NCBI GenBank assembly: GCA_002697475.1
Contig: NZVW01000103.1
Coordinates: 1-14,221, forward strand
Direction of reading: 5' to 3'
Length of the DNA: 14,221 nucleotides
DNA from: Aquimarina sp.
Lineage (GTDB): Bacteria; Bacteroidota; Bacteroidia; Flavobacteriales; Flavobacteriaceae
The notes beneath the pieces were generated by a model. It searched no databases and was not told the origin of the DNA. It saw only the letters and a program-made list of their open reading frames with translations. This document shows positions 6,940 to 14,066 of the stretch, piece by piece; the first letter of the stretch is position 1; each line of letters opens with the position of its first letter. A program made the translations under genes and the position numbers.

Positions 6940-6959
6940 TTATTAAACTGGTTTAATAA
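6940..6959. promoter_or_regulatory. candidate operator palindrome 9-2-9
   Basis: TTATTAAAC and GTTTAATAA form a perfect inverted repeat with a 2-bp spacer, 65 bp upstream of the ATG at 7025. A 20-bp symmetric site in a promoter region is typical of a dimeric repressor of the TetR or GntR type. There is no downstream U tract to suggest a terminator. The binding protein is unknown; nothing in the window other than the Crp/Fnr protein is a DNA-binding regulator. Confidence 0.45.
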
Positions 6960-6983
6960 GAAATTCCTAATTATTCCCGAAAT

Positions 6984-7001
6984 TTATTGATGTGTCAATA
7001 A
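6984..7001. promoter_or_regulatory. candidate Crp/Fnr-like operator palindrome 7-4-7
   Basis: TTATTGA (6984-6990) and TCAATAA (6995-7001) form a perfect inverted repeat around TGTG, ending 23 bp before the ATG at 7025. It contains TTGA/TCAA half sites reminiscent of Crp/Fnr-family boxes, although the half-site spacing is shorter than the classical FNR box. Given the Crp/Fnr gene immediately upstream, it is a reasonable candidate target. This is inference. Confidence 0.4.
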
Positions 7002-7024
7002 CAATTCCTTAAAAACATGTAACC

Positions 7025-8839
7025 ATGGCAAAAGAGTATGTAGATATCAGTACCTTAAAATATCTTTTATATGATGTACATCAACTGGATGAAGTACTAC
7101 AGCAAGATCGTTTTTCAGATCACGACAGAGAGTCGTTGAACTTATTTTTAGATTCGGTTAAAGAATTCTCGGATCGGGAGTTGTTTCCGTATTTTAAAGA
7201 AATGGATGAACATCCTGCACATTATAAGGATGGCGGAGTCGAAGTTCATAAACAGGTGGATGTGATGATGAAGCAAGGTGGCGAAATGGGGTTGATCTCC
7301 AGTGTCTTTGATTATGATGAAGGCGGTTTACAGTTGCCTATGATGATGTATACGGCCTCTGCTTTTATACAAGACGCTGCCAATAATCATTTGCCGGGAT
7401 ATGTAGGATTGACGATGGGTGCGGCAGAATTGATTATTCATTTTGCCAGCCAGGAGCTCAAAGACACCTTTGTGCCTAAAATGCTTTCCGGAGATTGGGG
7501 TGGCACCATGTGTCTTACTGAACCACAGGCAGGGAGTTCCTTATCTGATGTAGCCACAAAAGCAATACCTCAGGAGGATGGTTCGTATAAAATGCTGGGG
7601 CAAAAAATCTTTATCTCAGGCGGGGACCACCAATATGCAGAAAATTTTGTGCACCTGGTGTTAGCCCGTATTGAAGGCGCTCCGGCAGGTACTAAAGGAA
7701 TCTCACTATTTATCGTGCCTAAAAATCGTCCTGTAGCAGATGGTAGTCTGGTTTCTAATGATGTGACTACGGTCGCTGACTTTCAGAAAATGGGCCAACG
7801 CGGCTATTGTACCACACATTTAGGTTTTGGAGATAAGGGAGATTGTAGAGGATACTTGGTAGGCGAAGCGCATCAGGGACTCAAGTATATGTTTTTAATG
7901 ATGAACGGTGCCCGTATTGCTGTAGGTAGAGGGGCAACGGCCATTGCTACAGCAGCCTATCATGCTTCTTTGGAATATGCAAAAGAACGACCACAAGGCA
8001 GAAAATTAGCCAGTACCGGTAAAAAGAATCCTGAACAGGGACAAACCCTAATCATCAACCACCCTGATGTACGCAGAATGTTATTGCTGCAAAAGGTGAT
8101 TGCAGAAGGTTCTTTAAGTTTGGTCCTACTGGCGTCCAGGTACTATGACCTCAAAGAAACCCTGACGGATCAAAGTGAAAAAGAAAAATACAGCCTGCTT
8201 CTGGAATTGATCATACCTATGGTAAAAACCTATCCGTCTGATATGGGAGCACACGCCGTGTCTAATGGATTACAGGTGCTGGGAGGCTATGGATTCTGTA
8301 CGGATTTTATCTTACAGCAATACCACAGAGACATTCGTATTTTCCCGATATACGAAGGTACCACAGGGATACAGTCACAAGATTTATTAGGCAGAAAGTT
8401 GCTATTAGAAGATGGTAAGGCACTGCAGCTGTTAACGGAACAGATGACACAAACGATTCAGAGTGCTTTACAATATGATGGGCTAAAAAAATATGCAGCT
8501 ACTTTGGGCGAAAAGCTACAGGAAGCAGCTAAAGTGATACAGCATCTGGTCGGTTTTGCTAAAAAAGGGGATTACGAACGTTTCTTATCCGATGCCACGC
8601 CGTTTATGGAGTATCTCAGTACGATCACCTTAGCCTGGATATGGCTGGATATGGCTACAAACGCGAAGCAAGCTTTAGTAACGGGTAAGAAAAGCTATAC
8701 TGAAGAGTTTTATGAAAGTAAAATTCACGCTATGAAATTCTTTTTTAAATATGAGTTGCCTAAAACTCTTGGTCTGGCTGAAGTGTTACAGGATGACGAA
8801 GTACTGACCATCGCCGGCGAAAAAGAAGTTTTTAATTAA
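7025..8839 (+). CDS. large acyl-CoA dehydrogenase (DmdC-type, with C-terminal extension)
   Basis: At 604 residues this is the long acyl-CoA dehydrogenase class typified by 3-methylmercaptopropionyl-CoA dehydrogenase DmdC. Such proteins carry extra N- and C-terminal domains around the usual ACAD core. Visible landmarks are the flavin/substrate motif L-T-E-P-Q-A-G-S-S (residues 164-172), the L-G-G-Y-G-F segment, and I-Y-E-G-T-T-G-I-Q, where Glu444 occupies the catalytic-base position. The last 140 residues or so match the C-terminal-like helical domain of the family. The reaction is FAD-dependent alpha,beta-desaturation of an acyl-CoA; the specific acyl group cannot be read from sequence. The ATG at 7025 follows two palindromes and heads the cluster. 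The next gene starts 79 bp later. DMSP catabolism is possible but not implied, since this family is broadly distributed and there is no other DMSP gene here. Confidence 0.93.
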   Translation: MAKEYVDISTLKYLLYDVHQLDEVLQQDRFSDHDRESLNLFLDSVKEFSDRELFPYFKEMDEHPAHYKDGGVEVHKQVDVMMKQGGEMGLISSVFDYDEGGLQLPMMMYTASAFIQDAANNHLPGYVGLTMGAAELIIHFASQELKDTFVPKMLSGDWGGTMCLTEPQAGSSLSDVATKAIPQEDGSYKMLGQKIFISGGDHQYAENFVHLVLARIEGAPAGTKGISLFIVPKNRPVADGSLVSNDVTTVADFQKMGQRGYCTTHLGFGDKGDCRGYLVGEAHQGLKYMFLMMNGARIAVGRGATAIATAAYHASLEYAKERPQGRKLASTGKKNPEQGQTLIINHPDVRRMLLLQKVIAEGSLSLVLLASRYYDLKETLTDQSEKEKYSLLLELIIPMVKTYPSDMGAHAVSNGLQVLGGYGFCTDFILQQYHRDIRIFPIYEGTTGIQSQDLLGRKLLLEDGKALQLLTEQMTQTIQSALQYDGLKKYAATLGEKLQEAAKVIQHLVGFAKKGDYERFLSDATPFMEYLSTITLAWIWLDMATNAKQALVTGKKSYTEEFYESKIHAMKFFFKYELPKTLGLAEVLQDDEVLTIAGEKEVFN

Positions 8840-8918
8840 AAGGCAAAATAAAATACAATATCAATACGTCAATATATAGGCGTTATAAACACTATAACAA
8901 TTCACATATTCATCTGTA

Positions 8919-9695
8919 ATGAACAGTATACAAAACACATTTAATCTGGATGGTAAAGTGGCCATCATCACAGGTTCCAGTAAAGGAATCGGTAAATCAA
9001 TTGCGCAAGGCTTAGCAGAACAAGGTGCCACGGTAGTCATCAGTAGCAGAAGTCAGGATGCCGTAGATGAGGTCGTCAGGGAATTTAAAGACGCCGGTCT
9101 CAAAGCTGTTGGGATTGCCTGTCATATCGGACAATCGGATCAGCGGGAAGCATTGGTAAAACAAGTCATAGACCAGTGTGGCGGTATTGATATTCTGGTC
9201 AATAATGCCGCTATCAACCCTGTATTCGGACCTCTGGAAGATGCTGAAGAAGGTATTTTTGACAAAATCATGGACGTCAATGTTAAAGCCCCCTGGATAC
9301 TGTCTAACCTGATCTTACCTTCTATGAAACAGCGTGGTGGAGGAAGCATTATCAATATTGCCTCTGTAGAAGCATTGCATCCCGGTGCCGGTTTAGGACT
9401 ATACAGCACTAGTAAGGCGGCCTTATTGATGCTGACCAAAAATCAGGCTAAAGAATGGGGACAGTATGGTATCCGCGCTAATGTGGTGTGTCCGGGCTTG
9501 ATCAAAACCAAGTTTAGTGCAGCACTTTGGCAAAACGAAAAATTACTGAATAAGATTGAAAAAACATTACCAGCTGCCCGTATGGGTATGCCTGATGAGA
9601 TGGCGGGCTTGGTGTCCTTGCTGGCATCAGACGCGGGAGCGTATATGACCGGAGGGGTGTATAATGCTGATGGAGGCTATATGATCGCCGGGTAA
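8919..9695 (+). CDS. short-chain dehydrogenase/reductase (DHRS4-like), 258 aa
   Basis: This is a classical SDR with a Rossmann fold. The cofactor motif T-G-S-S-K-G-I-G is at residues 18-25, N-N-A-A at 95-98, the catalytic Ser149, Tyr162-x-x-x-Lys166, and P-G-x-I-x-T after the active site. The S-S-R-S after the second strand (residues about 42-45) is compatible with NADP(H). The length is normal. The family interconverts a carbonyl and an alcohol. In this cluster it could act on a 3- or 4-oxoacyl-CoA or a free keto acid, comparable in role to LvaD of the Pseudomonas levulinate pathway. That assignment is contextual. It follows the DmdC-type gene by 79 bp; the 165 bp to the next gene contain a structured repeat. 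Confidence 0.92.
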   Translation: MNSIQNTFNLDGKVAIITGSSKGIGKSIAQGLAEQGATVVISSRSQDAVDEVVREFKDAGLKAVGIACHIGQSDQREALVKQVIDQCGGIDILVNNAAINPVFGPLEDAEEGIFDKIMDVNVKAPWILSNLILPSMKQRGGGSIINIASVEALHPGAGLGLYSTSKAALLMLTKNQAKEWGQYGIRANVVCPGLIKTKFSAALWQNEKLLNKIEKTLPAARMGMPDEMAGLVSLLASDAGAYMTGGVYNADGGYMIAG

Positions 9696-9705
9696 TGGAA
9701 TTTAT

Positions 9706-9787
9706 GGCGTTCGGGCGGGCTATGTGTTACAATTCCTCGCGCTGCATACACTCAGCGCTGCGGGATTTTCACTACTATCCCTAACGC
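9706..9787. repeat. structured intergenic repeat element (GGCGTT...AACGC)
   Basis: An outer GCGTT (9707-9711) pairs with AACGC (9783-9787). Inside is a long stem with AATTCC (9731-9736) against GGGATT (9762-9767), then GCGCTG (9739-9744) against CAGCGC (9753-9758) with loop CATACACT. The flanks GGGCGGGC and CACTACTATCCC complete a layout I recognise from memory as a recurrent flavobacterial intergenic repeat. It sits 10 bp after the SDR stop, within an otherwise compact gene cluster. It could attenuate transcription or be inert. Confidence 0.55.
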
Positions 9788-9824
9788 AAAATAGAAACAG
9801 CATAAGCGATAGATCTCGCTACAA

Positions 9825-9844
9825 CTTGCAGCAAAGCCTGCAAG
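9825..9844. promoter_or_regulatory. perfect 7-bp hairpin just before the ACAD10/11-type gene
   Basis: CTTGCAG (9825-9831) and CTGCAAG (9838-9844) enclose the loop CAAAGC, 16 bp before the ATG at 9861. It could be an operator or a leader hairpin limiting ribosome access. With the preceding repeat it makes 9696-9860 the most probable internal control point of the cluster. Confidence 0.35.
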
Positions 9845-9860
9845 AAAAATACTATATCAA

Positions 9861-11084
9861 ATGAATTTTGAGTACACAGAAAAAATACTGGAACTCCGGC
9901 AAAAGTTAACACGCTTCTTCGAAGCGCACATAATGCCCATAGAGGAAGAAGTAAATACATTTTTGTACCATCCGGATAACCGATGGAAATCCTGGCCGGG
10001 AATGGAAGACCTGAAAGCTAAGGCAAAAGCCGCCGGATTATGGAACCTGTTTTTGCCAAAAAGCTACGGAGACTTAAGTCCGGGATTAACAAACTTAGAG
10101 TATGCCCCGCTAGCTGAAATTATGGGACGTGTGTTATGGTCCTCAGAGATTTTTAACTGTAATGCGCCGGATACAGGTAATATGGAAGTACTGGCAAAAT
10201 ACGGAACACCAGCCCAACAACAAAAATGGCTTGCGCCTTTAATGGAAGGTACTATCCGTTCCGCTTTTTTGATGACGGAACCTCAGGTAGCTTCTTCTGA
10301 TGCCACCAATATCGAAACCTCTATTGTACCTGATGGTGACGACTATGTCATTAATGGTACCAAATGGTGGTCTTCCGGGGGGATGAATCCGGCGTGCAAA
10401 ATTGCTATCGTAATGGGTAAAACCAATCCTGATGGACCTCGACACCAGCAACAGAGTATGATTCTGGTGCCTATGGACACTCCCGGTGTAAACATCATCA
10501 GACCTTTATCCGTATTTGGGTATTATGATTCTCCTGAGGGTCACGCAGAAATTGTTTTAGACAATGTCAGAGTCCCTAAGGAAAACCTGATTCTTGGTGA
10601 AGGAAGAGGCTTTGAGATCGCACAGGGCAGATTGGGTCCGGGGCGTATACATCACTGTATGCGATTAATTGGTATGGCGCAGCGCTCTTTAGAGTTAATG
10701 GCGCAGCGTGCAGCCGATCGTTCGACCTTTGGTAAAACCTTAAAAGATTATAGCAGTATCCGCCAGGAGATTGCACAATCTCAATGCGAAATTGAGCAAG
10801 CACGACTGCTCACGCTTTCTGCTGCAGATAAGATGGACAAGTTGGGCAATAAAGCCTCCAAAGACCTCATCGCTATGATCAAAATAGTGGCGCCTAATAT
10901 GGCTTTAAAAGTTATTGACAGAGCTATGCAGATTCACGGAGGTATGGGTGTGGGACCAGACACTCCCCTTCCCCATTTTTTTGCTGCTGCCCGGGTGTTA
11001 CGTCTGGCAGATGGCCCCGATGAAGTACATATGTATCAATTGGGTAAAAGTGTTATCAATAAACACACAGCACAAAAGCAGTAG
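9861..11084 (+). CDS. acyl-CoA dehydrogenase, ACAD10/11 (LvaC-like) type
   Basis: This 407-residue ACAD has the core motif M-T-E-P-Q-V-A-S-S-D-A-T-N (138-150), a W-W-S-S-G segment near 168-172, the G-R-I-H-H-C-M-R-L-I-G block near 262-272, R-x-x-F-G-K, and I-H-G-G-M-G-V. At the position of the catalytic Glu in classical ACADs (Y-E-G-T) it has A-D-G-P-D-E-V-H with Asp384. That signature is characteristic of the ACAD10/11 and FadE2-like branch. In that branch, members paired with a kinase domain process 4-phosphoacyl-CoAs to enoyl-CoAs rather than simply desaturating. The next gene, 28 bp downstream, is exactly such a kinase, matching the N-terminal half of animal ACAD11. The substrate is therefore plausibly a 4-phosphoacyl-CoA. 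Ordinary desaturation of an acyl-CoA remains the alternative. Confidence 0.92.
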   Translation: MNFEYTEKILELRQKLTRFFEAHIMPIEEEVNTFLYHPDNRWKSWPGMEDLKAKAKAAGLWNLFLPKSYGDLSPGLTNLEYAPLAEIMGRVLWSSEIFNCNAPDTGNMEVLAKYGTPAQQQKWLAPLMEGTIRSAFLMTEPQVASSDATNIETSIVPDGDDYVINGTKWWSSGGMNPACKIAIVMGKTNPDGPRHQQQSMILVPMDTPGVNIIRPLSVFGYYDSPEGHAEIVLDNVRVPKENLILGEGRGFEIAQGRLGPGRIHHCMRLIGMAQRSLELMAQRAADRSTFGKTLKDYSSIRQEIAQSQCEIEQARLLTLSAADKMDKLGNKASKDLIAMIKIVAPNMALKVIDRAMQIHGGMGVGPDTPLPHFFAAARVLRLADGPDEVHMYQLGKSVINKHTAQKQ

Positions 11085-11112
11085 AGTTGAACTTAGAATA
11101 AATCAAATACTC

Positions 11113-12165
11113 ATGCAAAACGTACGTAAAGGCGAAGAGTTACAGGAAAAGGAACTGAAAATATTTTTACATAAAGAAGGACTAATCCGGGATGAAAAAG
11201 CGGATTGGCAGGTAGCACAATATACGCACGGGTACTCTAACCTTACCTATCTGATAAAAATTGAAGACAAGGAATATGTGCTAAGACGTCCTCCCTTTGG
11301 AGCGATTAAAAGAGGGCACGATATGGGACGGGAGTTTAAAGTACAGTCTAAGATTGCTAAAGCATTTCCTAAAGTCCCTAAGATGTATTCCTATACAGAT
11401 GATGAAACGATTTTAGGATGTCCCTTTTATATAATGGAAAAGGTAGAAGGCATCATCTTAAACTATAAAGAAGCCCAAAAAAGAGATATTGCTGCATCTG
11501 ATTATACAACTATTGCACATTCCTGGTTGGACACCTTTGTAGAGCTCCATGCGGTTGACTATAAAAGTGTGGGCTTAGCAGATTTAGGAAAACCCGAGGG
11601 TTATGTGAGTCGGCAGGTATACAACTGGAGTAAACAATACCTGAATGCTGCCACCAGCGAGGTACCTGCGGCGCAGCAAGTGATGCAGTGGATGGAGGAG
11701 CATCAACCAAAGGAATATGAACATCGACTCATCCATAATGACTTTAAATATGACAATGTAGTATTTAAGGATACCCATTGGAAAGAGATCAATGCAGTTT
11801 TAGACTGGGAAATGGCTACCTTAGGAGATCCTCTGATGGATCTGGGTACCTCTTTGGGATATTGGACGATGACGACTGATCATCCGGCGGTACAACAAGG
11901 CATCCCCTCACCTACATTGCTAGCAGGTAATCCGGGGAGAGGTGAAATTGTGCAACTGTATGCGGAGAAAAGTGGCAGACAGGTCAATCATCTTATATTT
12001 TATTACGCTTTTGGACTCTTTAAAATTGCAGTGATCGCCCAACAAATTTTCTATCGGTATAATAAAGGATTAACAACAGACCCACGATTTGCACAATTGG
12101 ATAAAGCTGCTGAGTTACTTTGCAATTTGGCCTGGAAAGCCATCCAAACCAAAAAAATAGAATAA
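11113..12165 (+). CDS. APH-fold kinase (ACAD11 N-domain/LvaA-like), 350 aa
   Basis: The protein has the aminoglycoside-phosphotransferase/choline-kinase fold. There is a nucleotide-binding loop H-G-Y-S-N (39-43), V-L-R-R-P-P (56-61) where the family has its conserved Arg-Arg-Pro, the catalytic loop H-N-D-F-K-Y-D-N (208-215, base Asp210), and the metal site L-D-W-E-M-A-T-L-G-D-P with Asp231. The start is placed at ATG 11113. The frame is open farther upstream, but that stretch overlaps the ACAD gene and does not look like kinase; homologues begin near this Met. R-R-P-P and D-W-E-x-A-T-x-G-D-P are hallmarks of the kinases fused to ACAD10/11 in animals and of LvaA, which phosphorylate the 4-hydroxyl of hydroxyacyl-CoAs. 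Aminoglycoside resistance is unlikely in this context. Confidence 0.92.
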   Translation: MQNVRKGEELQEKELKIFLHKEGLIRDEKADWQVAQYTHGYSNLTYLIKIEDKEYVLRRPPFGAIKRGHDMGREFKVQSKIAKAFPKVPKMYSYTDDETILGCPFYIMEKVEGIILNYKEAQKRDIAASDYTTIAHSWLDTFVELHAVDYKSVGLADLGKPEGYVSRQVYNWSKQYLNAATSEVPAAQQVMQWMEEHQPKEYEHRLIHNDFKYDNVVFKDTHWKEINAVLDWEMATLGDPLMDLGTSLGYWTMTTDHPAVQQGIPSPTLLAGNPGRGEIVQLYAEKSGRQVNHLIFYYAFGLFKIAVIAQQIFYRYNKGLTTDPRFAQLDKAAELLCNLAWKAIQTKKIE

Positions 12166-12218
12166 GTGATATTTTGGGCTATAATGCATCCCAAAATAGG
12201 TTTAACAAAACAATACAA

Positions 12219-12857
12219 ATGGATTATTTAACCACTACTACATATTACGATTATCATACTGAAGCAATTCAGCAACTCATTGCTGAATTTAAAGAGGGCA
12301 CTTTGACAGCTAAAGAAAAGGCAATTGGATTATACCTTAAAGTACGCGATGGCTGGTGGTATGATCCCTATCATATCAGTTTACATAAAGAAGGATATAT
12401 AGCGAGTAAGATTGCTAAAAAACCAAGTGGACATTGTCTGGACAAATCAATTCTGCTCATTGCAGGATTACGGGGATTAGGAATTCCTGCCAGAATTCAT
12501 TTGGCCAAAGTAAAAAACCATATCGGTGTAGAACGGTTGGTAGAAAAGTTTGGAACCAATGAGCTAACCCCACACGGTATGGTTAATATCTGTCTGGATG
12601 ACAAATGGCTGAAGGCCTCACCTGCATTTAATGCCTCATTGTGTAAAAAATGTAATGTCGCACCTCTGGAATTTGATGGAGAAAATGATTCTTTATTTCA
12701 GCAATACGATAGTGAGGGTGCCATATTTATGGAATATCTGGAGGACTATGGTCATTTTGAGGATGTTCCTCTTGATTTTATTTTTAATAATATGAAAGAG
12801 CATTATCCGGAACTGGTAGAAAAGTATTCGGGATCAAAAGAAATTAAAATTAAATGA
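12219..12857 (+). CDS. transglutaminase-like protein lacking the usual Asp, 212 aa
   Basis: The ATG at 12219 is chosen because the in-frame extension upstream overlaps the kinase gene and reads as non-homologous sequence. The core resembles the transglutaminase/cysteine-protease fold: S-G-H-C-L-D-K-S with Cys73 in the nucleophile position, followed by L-L-I-A-G-L-R-G-L-G-I-P-A-R (the typical helix and strand), and H119 in P-H-G-M-V. After the K-W of the third strand, where most members have V-D-P, this protein has A-S-P-A-F-N with Ser134, so the third triad residue is not Asp. A Cys-x-x-Cys pair follows near residues 141-144. It has no signal peptide, so it is probably cytoplasmic. It may be an amidase, peptidase or thioesterase-like hydrolase, or a non-catalytic protein. 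Its role in the lipid cluster is unknown. It is 53 bp after the kinase gene and 1 bp before the next. Confidence 0.85.
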   Translation: MDYLTTTTYYDYHTEAIQQLIAEFKEGTLTAKEKAIGLYLKVRDGWWYDPYHISLHKEGYIASKIAKKPSGHCLDKSILLIAGLRGLGIPARIHLAKVKNHIGVERLVEKFGTNELTPHGMVNICLDDKWLKASPAFNASLCKKCNVAPLEFDGENDSLFQQYDSEGAIFMEYLEDYGHFEDVPLDFIFNNMKEHYPELVEKYSGSKEIKIK

Positions 12858-12858
12858 T

Positions 12859-13245
12859 ATGAATAGTTCTGAAACGTATACCGGGGTAAGTAATGAGCAA
12901 TTTCAGGAATTTGCCTCCACACCTATTGAAGGAGCTTTTCAGATGTTGAATCTACTGAAGTTTAAGGGTGTCATTGAAGAAACCGGTAAATCCGGTGAAG
13001 AAGGTTATCATGATTATATGAAAGCTGTAATGCCATTTTTTCAAGCTTCAAATGCAAAATTAATTTATCAGGGGAAACCTCTTTTTATTCTTATAGGTCC
13101 TGAGGAAAAAGAATGGGATAAGGTCTTGATAATCGAATATCCCTCTAAGGCAGATTTTATAAAAATGATTACTGCTGAAGGGTATCCTGCAGCAATGCGA
13201 AGACAAGCATTGGCAGATTCAAGATTAATTTTATGTAAATCATAA
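12859..13245 (+). CDS. DUF1330-like small protein, 128 aa
   Basis: The start codon lies one base after the preceding stop codon, so the two genes are probably translationally coupled. The protein resembles the dimeric alpha/beta-barrel DUF1330 group: M-L-N-L-L-K-F-K (residues 29-36) as the first strand, a Y-x-x-Y-M-K-A-V-M-P helix, then W-D-K-V-L-I-I-E-Y-P-S-K-A-D-F and a terminal A-L-A-D-S-R-L-I segment. It is longer than typical DUF1330 proteins by an N-terminal extension of about 25 residues. These folds often bind small hydrophobic or carbonyl molecules, but no reaction is established for the group. Here it may be a small accessory or isomerase-like subunit of the pathway. Confidence 0.8.
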   Translation: MNSSETYTGVSNEQFQEFASTPIEGAFQMLNLLKFKGVIEETGKSGEEGYHDYMKAVMPFFQASNAKLIYQGKPLFILIGPEEKEWDKVLIIEYPSKADFIKMITAEGYPAAMRRQALADSRLILCKS

Positions 13246-13273
13246 AGAATAGTACAACTACAAAATAAATCAC

Positions 13274-14029
13274 ATGCAAGTAAAAGATAAAATAGTTATA
13301 GTTACAGGAGCAGGCTCAGGAATTGGGGCAGCCACCGCGAAACACTTTGCAAAACATAAAGCAAAAGTGGTGGTTTCTGATATTAAAGAAGAGAAAGCAC
13401 AAAAAATTGTGGATGAAATCAATGCTGCGGGTGGAGAAGCAAAGGTAATCACAGCAAATGTCAGCAAGTTTGAGGAGATGGAAGCTTTGATTAAAAAAAC
13501 TGTGGCTGACTTTGGCCGGTTAGATGTGATGGTCAATAATGCAGGTATCGGTCCTAAAACAATGGCTAAAACAGGAGATTATGCCTTAGAGGATTGGGAT
13601 AGCGTTATTGCGGTAAATCAGACCGGGGTATTCTATGGCATGAAACTGGCCCTCCAACAAATGAAAGAACAAGGACACGGTAATATCGTCAATGTCGCTT
13701 CTTTAGCCGGACTAAAAGCATCAGTCAATAACTTATCCTATTCTGCCAGTAAGTTTGCGGTAGTAGGTATGACAAAATCCGCTGCTTTAGAGTATGCCAC
13801 AAAAAATATAAGAATCAATGCGGTATGTCCTGGATATACGGAATCAGCATTATTGGACAGACTATTAAGTGCACGTCCGGATATGGACGACCTGCTAAAG
13901 AGTGTTATTCCTATGAAGCGTTACGGGCAGGCAGCAGAAGTCGCAGAAGCTATCGTTTGGCTGGCATCAGACAGCACTCAATTCATTACGGGGCAGACCA
14001 TCACTCTGGATGGAGGAACTTCATTATAA
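13274..14029 (+). CDS. short-chain dehydrogenase/reductase, 251 aa
   Basis: This is a second classical SDR, clearly distinct from the one at 8919. The cofactor motif T-G-A-G-S-G-I-G is at residues 11-18, and an Asp at the end of strand 2 (V-V-S-D-I, about residue 36) favours NAD(H). N-N-A-G is at 88-91, catalytic Ser143, Tyr156-x-x-x-Lys160, then C-P-G-Y-T-E-S and a C-terminal L-D-G-G. The length is standard. The likely NAD preference suggests an oxidative direction, such as hydroxyacyl to oxoacyl, complementing the presumed NADP-type SDR earlier in the cluster. It starts 28 bp after the DUF1330-like gene and 37 bp before the next, consistent with one transcript. Confidence 0.93.
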   Translation: MQVKDKIVIVTGAGSGIGAATAKHFAKHKAKVVVSDIKEEKAQKIVDEINAAGGEAKVITANVSKFEEMEALIKKTVADFGRLDVMVNNAGIGPKTMAKTGDYALEDWDSVIAVNQTGVFYGMKLALQQMKEQGHGNIVNVASLAGLKASVNNLSYSASKFAVVGMTKSAALEYATKNIRINAVCPGYTESALLDRLLSARPDMDDLLKSVIPMKRYGQAAEVAEAIVWLASDSTQFITGQTITLDGGTSL

Positions 14030-14066
14030 CAAAAACTAAAAAAATACTATTTAAAATAAAACAATC

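Noticed and set aside
7025..8839. AidB-type alkylation-response dehydrogenase
   Set aside because: The length and the I-Y-E-G-T-T-G-I-Q plus C-terminal domain layout fit the DmdC-type class better, and no DNA-repair gene is adjacent.
9140..9439. Minus-strand 99-residue open frame within the first SDR gene
   Set aside because: It is antisense to conserved SDR motifs including the catalytic residues.
10915..11112. Upstream in-frame extension of the kinase gene inside the ACAD gene
   Set aside because: It overlaps the conserved end of the ACAD in another frame and its translation does not look like kinase sequence. ATG 11113 gives a normal kinase N-terminus.
11113..12165. Aminoglycoside resistance kinase
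   Set aside because: It shares the fold, but the R-R-P-P and D-W-E-M-A-T-L-G-D-P signatures and the neighbouring ACAD point to the ACAD11/LvaA group.
12120..12218. Upstream in-frame extension of the transglutaminase-like gene
   Set aside because: It overlaps the conserved C-terminus of the kinase. ATG 12219 leaves a normal intergenic gap and a sensible N-terminus.
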